From contig ML978243.1 in the NCBI GenBank assembly GCA_010015745.1, forward strand, positions 62,001-126,000: a stretch of DNA of 64,000 bases. The letters run 5' to 3'. This DNA is from Setomelanomma holmii. Taxonomy: Eukaryota; Ascomycota; Dothideomycetes; Pleosporales; Phaeosphaeriaceae. Shown here piece after piece: positions 43,824 to 55,778 of this stretch. Position numbers and translations under genes: made by a program. The notes beneath the pieces were generated by a model. It saw nothing but the letters and a program-made list of their open reading frames with translations, had not been told where the DNA came from and did no database searches. Within the stretch, counting starts at the first letter, position 1, and every line of letters begins with the position of its first letter.

Positions 43824-45224
43824 TTACTCACAACGACCATACAGGCGTAGGTTGCGACACATGCCATGCGCGCTTTTGCCGCATGTGACCTTCCTCGGAT
43901 ACCCGGTCAGCCCCATCCACAAACCTAGTGACTCTAGTGCGATCTTATCTTCAAGGCATTCGAAGCCAAACAAGCTGGAGATGCCGGGCCTGGACAGAGT
44001 TGCAAAGTCGAAGCCACCCAGTACAACCTCGTCCAATTCGAGGATAGCACTCGGAACATGTCTTTGAGCTCGTGCAAACTCTTTAAGAGTGATGCGACAC
44101 GCCTCTGATCCTACTTTCATCCTGAAACTCAGCAAGACATTCCTCGGCTGGATGTATCTGTGGATGATCAAGAAGCTATGCAGATAACGCATTGCCGCTT
44201 CAACCATGCGAAATATATCTGTCGCATATCGTTCCCGTTCCCGGTCGTTTTTCCAGTAACTTGTCGTACTGAATTCAGCGAGAGTCATGTCGTACCGCCT
44301 GTATACAAGCGTCACGACACGTCCATGCTGAGCCACCACGGCGCCATGATATTCCGGTAGATTGGGATGTGGCGGTCGCTTCGCCAACCTCCTTTGCAAG
44401 TTGAATCCGTTCTGGATCGGAAATTCGGGGAACTCCTCCTGCTCCTCGGTGAGTGGGCAATGCCACTTCACCCAGAGCGCATCGCTCCTGATGTCGCCTT
44501 CGAACCTCTTTGCCGGCCTACTCGGTGCGTCGTTCGGCTGATCAACCTTGGGGAAATATCTCTGCTGCGCACAGAAGGGCAAAATCATCTCGCCATCAAA
44601 TCGGAAGTCCTCGGTGATGATACCTGTTGCGGCAACGGCTTTGAAATAATCTAGGGGCCTGCTGGAGACCCCAGTGAACATGTCGCCTGTTGTGGAGTCG
44701 GCGAGGAGGAAGCGGACTGTTGGCACCACATCGGCATCAGGTGTTTGTCGGCTAGACTGGTAGAACTGCACGATGTTGTAGTGCTGCTTGTTCCAGTGGT
44801 CTAGCAGTTTTGGGGTAGACAATGCTGCTGTATTCAGGGTTTTGGGGACAGGCAGACCAGGAGGGGCGCGGGGCCGCGCAGAGAAGGATGGCGCACACAA
44901 AGAAGGTCCAGACGAAGATGAAGAGGATGAGCTGTCACTGGAGATGTTGGAGTTTTGTGGCCTGCGAGGAGGAGGAGGAGGAGTGATTCTGAGATTGGTC
45001 GTGACGAAGAATGCATGGCCTTGTTGGACGCAGTATTGCCGCGTCACGTAGGAACGGTGAAGCTGGCGAAGCCCTTCAGGATCATCGATCCCGATAGTGC
45101 GACAGACGTTGTTAACGCCGAGCCATAGGATTTCGAGAGGATGTATGCGGTGCCGGCGACAAATGGCTTCGAGGTCTAGCTCCTGGGGTTCGAGACCGCC
45201 TTGAACATTGCTTACAGGCGGCAT
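43824..45224 (-). CDS. protein kinase-like protein, probably a pseudokinase
   Basis: Single exon, 466 aa. The C-terminal 220 residues have a kinase-like plan: a GAVV..GRVVTLVYRRYD strand region, a helix YATDIFRMVEAAMRYLHSF, then IIHRYIQPRNVLL (about 354-366) where the catalytic HRD Asp is Tyr and the following Lys is Arg, and LGGFDFATL (about 403-411) in place of DFG. Loss of these residues argues against phosphotransfer. The N-terminal part contains a Pro run, a Ser run of about ten residues and a Pro-rich linker. Such kinase-like proteins are widespread and variable in Dothideomycetes; function unknown. Confidence 0.68.
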   Translation of the reverse strand: MPPVSNVQGGLEPQELDLEAICRRHRIHPLEILWLGVNNVCRTIGIDDPEGLRQLHRSYVTRQYCVQQGHAFFVTTNLRITPPPPPRRPQNSNISSDSSSSSSSSGPSLCAPSFSARPRAPPGLPVPKTLNTAALSTPKLLDHWNKQHYNIVQFYQSSRQTPDADVVPTVRFLLADSTTGDMFTGVSSRPLDYFKAVAATGIITEDFRFDGEMILPFCAQQRYFPKVDQPNDAPSRPAKRFEGDIRSDALWVKWHCPLTEEQEEFPEFPIQNGFNLQRRLAKRPPHPNLPEYHGAVVAQHGRVVTLVYRRYDMTLAEFSTTSYWKNDRERERYATDIFRMVEAAMRYLHSFLIIHRYIQPRNVLLSFRMKVGSEACRITLKEFARAQRHVPSAILELDEVVLGGFDFATLSRPGISSLFGFECLEDKIALESLGLWMGLTGYPRKVTCGKSAHGMCRNLRLYGRCE

Positions 45225-46138
45225 GTTGGTTTGAGTGAAGCTGAAGATGGCAAGAAGAGAAAACAGGTCAGAGAACAGCGTGTATATAATTCAAATGGAG
45301 AATTCGCGGTGTATCTGAACCACGGTTGCCCTCCCTCTAGTACCCTGCGCGTATCCGAATGTATGGTAACAGAGACTAAATAGTCCCCCACAGCACGTTT
45401 GTAAGCGCAGCACAGCACGCTGGAAACCATTTACGAAGAAAGCTTGCGTATAGCTTCAGGCTCTTGCACTACGCACGAAGGCTTATGAAATTTCTTGTTA
45501 AGCTGTTGTAGTAGCCTTCCGAGGGTTGTATTTTCCATTCAGCTCATGGTATTTCCGATGAATTGCACGATACGGTGCTAGAGACGAGCGTCCACGTACT
45601 TGGAAACGACTGACCACCAGCATGTTGAGCAATTTACGTCTTGCTGGATCGAACTGCAAATTATTTTCTTTGGAGCGGTATTGTGCGGATGTTCTCGTAA
45701 ATCTGAGCGCCGAAGCTGATGTGCGCATTTATGGGTTTCTGGCTATTAGGGGATCAGGGTCTTGGGATCCAAAGGAAGTGAATTCAACGTACGCTGAGCC
45801 TCAACATGGTACGTACCGACATCTAGGATTCTATGGTGTTAGTCAGCATAGTCAAATAGCGACAGCGGCCGAGTTTTCAAATCCAGTACACGTGGCTTAA
45901 GCCTGCTGCGAAATTGTTCTTTTGTGAGGTGGGGTGGCTATTACGTGTTATCAAGGAGACTGGATGGATTCAAACACGCTCCGTGCATCAGACCATATAG
46001 TTTTGACAGCAATGTGAAGGACATGATTCTATACCCCAATACCTCATGTCTTCGAACGTGTCTATGCTAAAAGTACTCCTCTGCTTCTACAAATCCCAAA
46101 GAAATAGCAAAGTCTCCCTTCGCCCACCCGCCCACACT
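45225..46138. other. intergenic, about 0.9 kb
   Basis: A minus-strand ORF at 45498-45728 with the segment FQVRGRSSLAPYRAIHRKYH has mildly coding composition but no start context, motif or splice partner. Otherwise nothing. Confidence 0.35.
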
Positions 46139-47059
46139 CTACCCACTCTCCTCAACCATCTCCTTCAACGCCTTGGCACTCTTCTCCAAACTCTTCTTCT
46201 CTTCACTGTTCAGCGGCACATCCACCGTCCTCAGCACACCTTTGCGCCCCAACACAGCGGGCTTACTCAAACAGACGCCCAATCCTTCCTGCCAATGACT
46301 CACGGCTCTGACAATCTTCTCGTCGCCCAGGACGCTCTTGCAAATACTCGCGGCCACCGCACCGATACCGTAATTCGTGACGCCCTTGTTCTCAATGATG
46401 CTTGTGGCTTTGTTCTTGACGTCTTCGGCAATACCACTTGTATCGAGGTTCGAGATGACATTGGATAAAGAGATGCCTCCGATCGTCGCGCACGACCAAG
46501 CGACGAATTGCGACTCGCCGTGTTCACCAAGGACATAGGCGTCGATACTACTCGGTGCTACGTCTGCTTTCTGCGCTAGAATGCCTCTCAAGCGCGCAGA
46601 GTCGAGGAACGTGCCGGACCCGATGACCTGTGTGTGCGGTAGGTCTGTGAACTTTTGTGCAAAGTACGTCAATGCATCCACGGGATTGGCGACGAGTAAA
46701 AGGACAGCGTCCTTGCGGAAAGGTTTCATATCCTTGAGTGCGGACTCGAGGATCGATTTGTTGCGCCCGATGAGGTCGGCGCGCGACTCGCCTTCTTTTT
46801 GCTTCGCTCCGGCTGTCATGACGATGATGTCGCTTTGGCCGGCTTCCTTGTGTGTTCCGGATCGGACGCGTGTGCTGGTGTTGCCGTGGAAAGTTGCGTC
46901 GGAGAGATCCTGGATTTGTGCGTCGCGGACTTCTTCTTTGGGATCGATCACCAGGATGTCGGCTGCGACTTGATTGAGGATGAGCGAGTAGGCGATTGTG
47001 GCGCCCACGTCGCCAGCGCCGACAATGGCGATTTGGGAGGTGAGTTTGGGATTAGACAT
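46139..47059 (-). CDS. NAD-dependent L-lactate dehydrogenase
   Basis: Single exon, 306 aa. The N-terminal dinucleotide loop is IAIVGAGDVGATIAYSL. Catalytic and binding residues are in place: Gln87 in the mobile loop (AGAKQKEGESRADL; Gln rather than Arg marks lactate over malate dehydrogenase), Arg93, Asp153 and Arg156 (LDSARLR), and His180 in LGEHGES, where the usual GDS is GES. It interconverts pyruvate and L-lactate with NADH in the cytosol. No intron and a bacterial-type sequence are compatible with an old transfer, but base composition does not stand out. It could support fermentative redox balance. Confidence 0.92.
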   Translation of the reverse strand: MSNPKLTSQIAIVGAGDVGATIAYSLILNQVAADILVIDPKEEVRDAQIQDLSDATFHGNTSTRVRSGTHKEAGQSDIIVMTAGAKQKEGESRADLIGRNKSILESALKDMKPFRKDAVLLLVANPVDALTYFAQKFTDLPHTQVIGSGTFLDSARLRGILAQKADVAPSSIDAYVLGEHGESQFVAWSCATIGGISLSNVISNLDTSGIAEDVKNKATSIIENKGVTNYGIGAVAASICKSVLGDEKIVRAVSHWQEGLGVCLSKPAVLGRKGVLRTVDVPLNSEEKKSLEKSAKALKEMVEESG

Positions 47060-47540
47060 GATGATGTTGTGGAAGTGTTCAATCTGGCGGATGATGAAAT
47101 GATTGGTCGGTGGATTCTGAATATAGAACGTCAGTGGTGGAAGGTTTCGGCACTGCGTAGAGGAATGAAGTTTATAGCTCTATATTCTTTTCCTTCAAAC
47201 AATTGAAGACGTCATCATGATGCCGCTAGTGCAGAGGTAGTCGAAAAACCGTGCAACAATTGCTTGTCAGGTGGAGTGTCGATAAACGTAAAGGATTTGC
47301 ATATTCGTGTTCTCCTAGGCCACAGGCTCTTTGGGTATCATAAACATCATACTGCCCACTCCTTCAGCTCCGTGTCCATCATAACTGCTCGAGCATACAG
47401 GCTGGGCTGACTACACGTCGACGTCTAGTAGGCTTCCTCGAATGCAGGTCCAGCTCTTCATATATGCGCTATTCAACCCCCAGTACGTTGTATGGCAAGT
47501 ATACAACAACCGAATCAAAAACACCAAATCCAAGTACAGC
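47060..47540. other. intergenic
   Basis: 5' flank of the lactate dehydrogenase gene and 3' flank of the RING gene. No gene seen. Confidence 0.4.
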
Positions 47541-48546
47541 TCACTGTACCTTTGGTGCTACGGCGGAGAGAACAGTCACCTTCTTCCTCGGCTGCGTCGA
47601 TAGGCCATTCTTCAACAGCAAGGGTATTATGTCGTTTCCTTTGGTGCGGTTGATGAATTTGCGGCAGATCGGGCATTGTGATTTCTTGACTTCACCGGGT
47701 CCTGCACGGTTCTCGCCAGCGATGAGGGCTTCCATCAGACACGTATGGCAGAAGAGATGTCCTAGAACATGTGAGCACGTGCAGGGTTATGTCCAAGAGA
47801 GACAACGCACCACAGGCAGTAGCTGTGAGATCAGTCGGCGTGTCCATGCAGATGACGCAGGTGAAGGTATTGAACGTGGTTGGCTGCTCCTCGACCTTCG
47901 TCTGAGCCTTGACCGCATCCTCTCGCTGCTTCTGTAGAACTTCCTGCACTGGAGCCTTGTCGTCGGTCAAGTCAACCTCTTCCACCTTCATCGGCTCCGG
48001 ACTTTCCCGCTTTGCTGCCGTGCCATTGGCCTGCTTGTGCCGTTTGGCTGAAGGTCCTGGCGTGGGCGACTCCCGCTTTCTCCGCTGTGAAGGCGAGTCT
48101 GGCGTTGCCGTCAGGTCTACATAACCGTTTGGCAGCCGCGCAGGTCGCTGTGAGGCTTGTGGGCGTGAGCGAGTATTGGGCGACATGTCGTCTGGGATAG
48201 TGTATATGTGACGGGTGGGCTGAGGTGGGAAGCGAGGTGTGGGCTGGTAACCGAAAGGCGAGAAGCGGTTGTGGTCGAGGCCGGCGGGGTTCAGAATATT
48301 GTCGAGGAAGTTGGGCGGTGGCGGCGAGGGTGAGGCACGGTCGGGGTTGAGGAAGTCGGCTACAAAGAAAGACGTCGGTGGAGCTCGGTTGTAAAGGTTG
48401 TCGTAAGCGGAAAAGAGGTCGTCGAAGGCGGTGGAGTCAAACTCATCCAGCCGCGGTGGTCGCTCTGAGGCGTCTGGTGCGAAGTCGAAGCCAGGAGTGC
48501 TGTGGCCGGTGACGTCATGGGTGTGGAGATAGTCCTGCTCCGACAT
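47541..48546 (-). CDS. RING-finger protein, SLX8-like E3 ligase candidate
   Basis: Exons 48546..47811 and 47761..47541 give 318 aa; the 49-bp intron (GTGCGT..TCTAG) falls inside the RING. The spliced C3HC4 finger reads CVICMDTPTDLTATACGHLF, CHTC and QCPICRKF near the C-terminus. The long N-terminus is disordered and Pro/Ser/Arg-rich. Two hydrophobic-acidic motifs, YVDLTATPD and EEVDLTDDK, look like SUMO-interacting motifs, which with a C-terminal RING is the plan of SUMO-targeted ubiquitin ligases such as Slx8. Nuclear location is suggested by basic clusters (SQRRKRES, AKRHKQ). Divergent from the mitochondrial polymerase gene with 334 bp between starts. Confidence 0.8.
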
Positions 48547-48880
48547 GGTTGCTAGCGAAGACGAGAGGCAGCAAGCACATCAGGGAGGCAAGAAGCAAGC
48601 CCCCACCAGCTGCATCACCAAAAGACACAGTGAAGTCGGCCTGTGTTGCAGTGCAGGGATCGCCATGGGAGGACGTGCGACAGCCATGCCATGCACCTGA
48701 GCGGCTGCGGTTGCGGCGCCGGCTGCAGCTCACAAACGCCATGAGCGCGGGACGCCAAGAGTGCGGTGGAATTTGGGTTAGCCTGCGTTCCATGACGACA
48801 GTTCGTGATCAAATATCAACAACGCTGCGCTTCAACAAACTCCAGACGGGATGCAGTGACGCGCCAAGGTTGATGCGATC
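48547..48880. promoter_or_regulatory. bidirectional promoter region, RING gene / DNA polymerase gamma
   Basis: Only 334 bp separate the two start codons on opposite strands. No clear TATA; GC-rich with several CAG/GCA words. Co-regulation is possible but not shown. Confidence 0.4.
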
Positions 48881-51800
48881 ATGCGATGCAGCTCCTGTCG
48901 GACGTTTGCCGCAAATGTAACCCACCGCTCACGGTCTGTCGCGCCACAGGCCTCCCTTCACAGCGCATCGCGACGATGTCTCGCCACAGTACACTCACCG
49001 AATGCAGCAGCAGGTAGCGAGGAGGGCAAGAGGAGCCTGCATGGTACGCGACACCAAATCTGCGGTATTTAGGTGTATCTGCTAACCTGATGCAGTACCC
49101 TCAGAAGCCCGCTTCAATCAGATCGGCGTGCAGCAGCTCTCCAGCCATGTCCACTCGCAAGTCTTCCCAGGCGCAAGCACATCGCCTCCACCAGAACTCG
49201 TCGCTCTTTCGCAGGACCACCTCACCCGCCATGAGCTGCTCGGGAAGAACCAAGACTCGACCCCGCCCGTGGGCTTCGACCTGCCCAGACTGCAGGGCGC
49301 CACACTGGACGAGCATTTCTACAAGCTTGGCATGGATGCAGCAGAGCCTTACCTGAGTATGGCGAAGAAGTTGGCCTGGGCAAATCCCCCGCCGAAGCCT
49401 CGAAAGTGGATACGGCGGAGTGGATGGACTAAGTACAACAGCGACGGCACGACGGAAGCAGTGGATGCGCCGGACGAGTCGATGCTCATCTTTGATACCG
49501 AGGTCATGTGGAGAGAGACATCGTTCGCGTGTATGGCATGCGCAGTGAGTCCAACAGCCTGGTATGGCTGGATATCCCCGTGGCTGCTGGGAGAGTCGAC
49601 TTTAGACCGCCACCTCATACCTCTTGGGGACATATCGAAGCCCCGCGTAATCGTTGGTCACAATGTGGGATACGACAGGGCACGAATAGCGGAGGAATAC
49701 AACATTGCGCAATCGAAGAATTGCTTTGTGGACACCATGTCACTCCATGTGGCGACAAACGGCATGTGCTCCAGACAACGGCCTTCGTGGATGAAGCACA
49801 AAAAGAGCCGGGAGCTGAGAGACAAGATGGCCACTTCTGAAGACAATGCTGAGCTGTCACACCTCCTCAACTCTGGCGCTATACCTGACGAAGAGGAGGA
49901 GCTGTGGATTGGGAGAAGCGCCGTGAACTCCTTGCGCGAGGTGGCCAAGTTTCACTGCAACATCACAATCGACAAGGCGCGGCGAGAGTACTTTGGCGAG
50001 CTGGACAGAGCTGGCATTCGAGAAAGGCTGGACGAGCTGTTGGACTACTGTGCCGCAGACGTTGAGATCACCCATCGCGTGTACCAGAAAGTCTTTCCCC
50101 TGTTCGTTGAGACTTGCCCACATCCTGTGAGCTTTGCGGCGCTTCGTTTCCTGGCTGCTGAGATACTCCCAGTCAACGAGACATGGGATGCTTACATCAA
50201 TAACGCCGAAGCTACGTATCATCATCTCGACGATGCTGTTAAAGAACGACTTGTGGCGCTCACAGAGAAGGCGCTCGAAGTCAAGGATCAGCCTGGGGTT
50301 TACAACAACGACCCTTGGTTGAGTCAGCTAGATTGGTCAGGACAGGAGGTCAAGATGGTCAAGGGGAAGAAGAAGAACGACCCACCACGGCCAGCAGCAC
50401 GCCAGAAGAAACCGGGCATGCCCAAATGGTACAAGGACCTCTTCACTAAAAGTGATGGTCCGATGAACCTCACAGTAAGAACACGAATTTCGCCGATACT
50501 GCTGAGGCTCGCATGGAACGGATACCCTCTAGTCTGGTCCGACGTGCATGGCTGGACCCATCAAGTACCCATTGACGAGGTTTTCGCGTACAACGAGAAA
50601 GGCATGAAAGAGCTGGATATGTCTGAAGAGGAAAATCTCCAGCTACGAGACGCCACAGAATACGTATACTACAAGATACCACACAAAGACGGCCCGCAAG
50701 CAAGATGTGCAAATCCGCTTGCAAGAGGCTACCTGCAGTACTTCGAGAAGGGAAAGCTGACTTCAGAGTACGCGTATGCCAAGGAGGCTTTGGAGATGAA
50801 CGCATCTTGCGCGTATTGGATCAGCGCAAGAGACAGGATCATGTCACAGATGGTGGTATACAACAACGAGATTACGGATGCGCCAGACCTGGCATCAGCT
50901 TCCTCCCGTAGAGGCCGTGGCAAGAAGGTTGGGTTTATCCTCCCGCAAGTCATACCCATGGGTACCATCACCAGGAGAAGTGTCGAAAATACCTGGCTTA
51001 CAGCAAGTAATGCCAAGAAGAATCGTGTCGGCTCAGAGCTGAAGTCGATGGTTCGTGCACCAAAAGGCTACTGCTTCGTTGGTGCTGATGTTGACTCCCA
51101 AGAGCTGTGGATTGCTAGTCTGGTTGGCGACGCGACATTCAAGCTTCACGGTGGCAACGCTATTGGCTTCATGACACTGGAAGGTACGAAAGCTGCAGGC
51201 ACAGATCTGCATTCGCGGACAGCTGGCATTCTGGGTATCTCCAGGAACGACGCCAAAGTATTCAATTACGGGCGCATCTATGGGGCCGGGCTGAAGTTTG
51301 CCTCAACACTCTTGCGCCAGTTCAATCCGAGCTTAACTGACTCCGAAACGACGAAAACCGCCAATGACCTGTACCAGAACACCAAAGGCAAGAAGGCTAC
51401 CAGGAAACAGTTGCACGACCGCGCGTTCTGGCGAGGCGGCACCGAGTCCTTCGTCTTCAACAAGCTTGAAGACTTTGCAGAACAGGAACGACCACGAACG
51501 CCAGTGCTAGGTGCCGCCATCACTGAAGCATTACAGCGCCGGTATCTGTCCAAGGGAGGCTTCATGACGTCGCGCATCAACTGGGCCATTCAGTCATCGG
51601 GAGTTGACTACCTCCATCTGCTCATCGTGTCTATGGATTACCTTACGCGACGGTTCAACCTTGACGTCCGATTAGCAATCACTGTGCATGACGAGATCCG
51701 ATACTTGGTCAAGGAGGAAGACAAGTATCGAGCTGCAATGGCATTGCAGGTGGCTAATGTCTGGACGCGCGCCATGTTCTCGCAGCAAATGGGCATCAAT

Positions 51801-52409
51801 GAGCTACCCCAGTCCTGCGCATACTTCTCCGCTATCGATATCGATCATGTACTAAGAAAGGAAGTCGACATGGACTGCATCACGCCCAGTCACAAAGACG
51901 CCATCCCACACGGCGAAAGTCTCGACATCACTTCTCTCCTCGAAAAAGGCGATGCCGCACTCCTCGACCCCGCGATCATCCCCACCGACCCTCCATCCGT
52001 CCAGCAGTATACCGCTGCATACACACCGCGTACACCGGTCATGACAGCCCTCGAAGGCTCCGATCCCACCTCACCCGCCGCAATCGCCTACCTCAAAGCA
52101 CAAATCTCCTCCGACGACAAGGAACTTCGCGAAGTCATGAAGCACCTGCGCGCACCACCTAAGCGCCGCTCAAAAACCGCCGAGGTGCTAGAAGAAGTAG
52201 AAAATGAAGAAGAAGAAATCAGTCAGAATATCCTGCATTACCAGCAGATGGCGCAACTGATGCCAGTCGATGATATTTGGGGTGAGGTGTATAAGCGTGC
52301 TGGGAATGTTGGTGTGAAGAGGGCTGGGATTAACGGGAGGAGTACGGGCACGTGGCATTATCATGCTGTTCATCCGAGGAGTTTGGCGCCCAGGACGGCA
52401 AGGGCATGA
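48881..52409 (+). CDS. MIP1: mitochondrial DNA polymerase gamma catalytic subunit
   Basis: Exons 48881..49013 and 49096..52409 give 1,148 aa. The 82-bp intron (GTAGCG, GCTAAC, TGCAG) joins a basic, Ser/Arg-rich mitochondrial presequence (MRCSSCRTFAANVTHRSRSV) to RFNQIGVQQLS. Family A architecture is complete: 3'-5' exonuclease Exo I MLIFDTEVMW (Asp178, Glu180), Exo II VGHNVGYDRA, Exo III YCAADVEITHRVY; polymerase motif A GADVDSQELWIASLVGD, motif B RNDAKVFNYGRIYGAG (about 762-777), motif C AITVHDEIRYL. It replicates and proofreads mitochondrial DNA. The C-terminal about 150 residues are a fungal-type, charged extension. The symbol follows the yeast orthologue. Confidence 0.96.
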
Positions 52410-53103
52410 GGACAGGTGTCTGAGTGTGATGAGTTCTTTGTATATATTCCTGTACGATACTACCACGGCCGCTGGTATGAAGGTAAACTGGGCGGCTTGT
52501 TCATGTCACGTGACATTTTGTGTTACGACACAGGTCAATCCGTGACCTGATTCAATGGTCATGTTGTCTGTCAATAATAAGAGATGACTTGCGGTATTAC
52601 CCGTACTATATCGCCCCTGCTTTCTTTCCTCAGTCTGCGGCAGCGCATCCCGTCGAGGTAGCGCTTTCCGAAACTTGCTTGCTAGAATGAGCTACACCTT
52701 CTTTGCACTAGTGAATCCCATCGCATCGGATTCCCCTCCAACCACTGCATGATTACAGAAGATTCCAGCATCGAGCCTTACTTGGCGCATGGCACAAGCT
52801 TTTCGCGCCGCTGCAATGATTAGCGCTACTACCCAATCATGATGATGGCAATATGTAGCTTGCTGCACGAGAGCTTTCGTTTTGGGGGCGGATTCGCAGG
52901 TTGGCCCCATCGTGCGGCTGATGCGCACAACAGCTCACGCATGGCCTCCCTCTTCATTTTGAGACCTCCTGGCTTCGAAAGCACAATATGTAACGGGTCG
53001 CAAGATCTACTTGGACGGAAAGCGCGGTTTAAAAAACAAGTGTGACACACTGGGAGCGACCGTTTTTTCCACGGTATCGGCTGAACACGCGGCCATAAAC
53101 AAC
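52410..53103. other. intergenic
   Basis: No gene. Small ORFs near 52.7-53.0 kb on both strands have no motif. Confidence 0.4.
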
Positions 53104-54786
53104 ATGAGACGTCTGCCTTGGTTAGAGGCAGAGCCGATACGGGTCTTCCATGGATCCGTTCGCGACTGCTACAACAGCAACTTGAGCTCGCACGAATGGA
53201 CGGAAGACGATGACCTGTAAGGATATACTATTCCTTTACGATGTAGGGTCAAGCTGATTGAAGTTATCCACATAACCTCCAGGCCATATCTCGCTTCCAT
53301 CAAGAAACTGGCACCATCATATAAGACTTTGTATTATCTGGCGGATTGGATGCAGGTCGGCACCGTGCCAAGCCGATGGGGAATCATAAAGCACAACCCA
53401 CGTCAACGCTCGGAGCGCGAAAGACGGACAAACGTCACCTTCATCGAACAGAAGGCCGGACTGCCAGCGACAGTTTCTCAAATCACCAGCGTCCAACAAT
53501 TCGAGCAGACTATGGATGGTCTGAGTATAACTGCGGCCCCATTTCAGAAGCTTGCCAGGATCTTCATCATTGAAGACCTCTCTCGAGCGATTGTGGAACA
53601 TCTTGGATCCCGCTTTGGTATAGACCCCCTCTTCTTTCGAGAGCAAATCAACGATCGTATCTGGCAAGGCACGGGAAGCTTGGAGGCAACGACTCCGGAC
53701 CTGTATGCCACTAAAAAGCGGCGGAAATGGTTTCGAACACGGAATGTGCGGCTCCGGTATCATCAATCGAATCAATCATTCCAAGCGTCTAGACAAGAGA
53801 CGGATAGCTTTAATGTCTACAGACGGGCTGATGACGATCGGAGCCACTGGGAATTTCAAGATGCCAAAGGAGCGATTATATCGACGACCAGAACCAAGAC
53901 CAACATCTGGATAGGAGAAGACAAAAGCTGCCCCAATGTCACCATTGGAATAGTCCTTGTTGACCCCACAGTATCTCACGGCTTTCCAATGTGGTACGAC
54001 CGAGCCAATTGGCTCCCCATTTCAGACGTCGCCAGCTCGATCAGCACACCCCTCGCACCATCAGGATCCTGGTACAAGGACATCACACACATGACAGTAT
54101 TGTATCCATGGTTCGACTCTTCACTTTCTGCACACGCGCTTGATCTGCGACGCATCGTATTACCGCCTCTATACACCGTCTGCGCAGAATGGCTGATTGT
54201 CTGTGAATACGTCAAAACCCGCCTCGGCCAAGTCGAATGGATGATGGAAATGCCCGCGCTTTTCGTGGCCCGCGGACCTGAAATCGATCGCGCTCTTAAG
54301 AAGCTCAATGTCTGGCGCCGTCAGGTTCCAGCCTGGAGAGACATGATTCACGAAACGCTCGATCAATCTATCCCAGCTGCAAAGCGGCTAACGCTCCATG
54401 CAAACTTCAAATCAGACGATGAGGCATTCGAAGATATCGAAGCCGACTTCAAGCATATTTTACACACGCTGGATCGGCTGCAGGCGCGTGTCGATCGGCT
54501 ATCTGATCGAGGCAATGCGGAAATGCAGCTCGAGGCTGCGCGACAGAGTCTAGCTGAAAGCCACGATCTCGCGCGTCTAACCTGGCTGGCTACTATCTTC
54601 GTACCGTTGACGTTCATGTCAGGTATCTTTAGCATGACTGATGATGTTGCGAGCCTCAAGGGGACGTACAGGATTTATTTCGCGGCTGCTATACCAGTTG
54701 CTGTGGTATCGCTGATCATTGCGAGGTATGGATCAAGGTGGTTTCGAGCGATTGGAAAACTTGTGTTTAAGCAAAAGTCTGTGTAG
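53104..54786 (+). CDS. CorA-like membrane protein
   Basis: Exons 53104..53216 and 53283..54786 give 538 aa; the 66-bp intron runs GTAAGG, GCTGAT/ATAACC, CTCCAG and the join gives DDLPYLASIKKLAPSYKT. The C-terminal 150 residues follow the CorA plan: a long helix (FEDIEADFKHILHTLDRLQA), then two transmembrane helices, LATIFVPLTFMSGIFSM and IYFAAAIPVAVVSLIIA. The magnesium-selectivity motif GMN at the end of helix 1 is replaced by GIFSM, so transport of magnesium is doubtful; many fungal CorA-like proteins show the same loss. The N-terminal part is soluble and probably cytosolic. The start at 53104 is the first ATG in the spliced frame. Confidence 0.8.
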
Positions 54787-55480
54787 GAAGCGTTGAGTGA
54801 TTGTGAACGAGAGAATGCCGAGAACCATCAGAAAAGCTTACCGCACCTCTCCGATTTGGGGTGATGCTAGAGCTCTTCACTAGCGGCCATCACACCGACG
54901 TAAGATTCTTACAGCGCTGTAGAACTTTGGGATGCTGCGTCATCAACGTACTTGAGCCTTTGACAGACTATCGTTTATGATGATCAGCCGATGCTGTCTT
55001 CCTATACGCGTGGAAGTGAGCGGTGCAATGTACTGCATTATAGCAGCGATTATGACTGCAAGAGGGTGAGGTTAATGGCCTCGTCGTGAGAGGAAGAGCA
55101 TCCTCGCGAACGGAAGAGCATCGTGATGTGAATAGAAGAGCAAGATTGTGAATAGAAGAACACAGGCCGAGGAAAGGAGCAAAAAGGCTCATAGATTCAT
55201 TCATCCAATGCAACGCCGATTGTACTAGTACCTAGTCCAAAGTCCAGTTCCCTAACCCACCCAGGCCGTAGCTATTATCCAGATCCCATCGCGACCTAAT
55301 GACGCTTGAGGGCATGCCCAAACAACCGAAATAATCTATGCCGCAAACCGCAAATGCCTGTCGAAAATGCCATGTCGCGCAGGTGAAAGTATGCAAATCT
55401 ATGTCTATCCATGCAGTATTGATAGAGACAGACGACGCCGTGGCGCCTTTGACGAAGAATGTCGAGATGGAGGTGGGTAT
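54787..55480. other. intergenic, convergent 3' ends
   Basis: Near-repeats of GAAGAGCA and GTGAATAGAAGA words at about 55090-55160. No gene seen. Confidence 0.4.
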
Positions 55481-55778
55481 TTAGACGATGAGGAGCTTCT
55501 CGGCGTCGCCGGCGTTGCGCTCGTCCATGCGGTTCCACGCAGTGCATGTCAGCGCACCACATACGGCCCACATGACGGGTACGGCGGCTTCAGCAGCGTC
55601 TGCAGGAGCGGTTAGCAAGTGCTGCGTAGATGGTCTTGGGGTGGAGTCGGGACGTACTTGGTCGCTCGGCCTGAGCAGCCATCTGGAAGACACGCGCGGC
55701 GGAGCTCGAGGAGCTGGAGGAGTTGAAGCGCACAGAGCGCACGGCGCTGGGGGCGCGGGTGAAGAGGCGTGCGAACAT
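55481..55778 (-). CDS. 79-aa mitochondrial inner-membrane-type protein
   Basis: Exons 55778..55658 and 55599..55481 give 79 aa; the 58-bp intron has GTACGT, GCTAAC and CTGCAG. Residues 1-30 are a clear presequence (MFARLFTRAPSAVRSVRFNS, then a run of Ser). One transmembrane helix follows (EAAVPVMWAVCGALTCTAW), then a short polar tail RMDERNAGDAEKLLIV. Length, presequence and single helix are those of small respiratory-chain or cristae subunits, but I cannot name it. Missing from simple ORF views because both exons are short. Confidence 0.68.
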
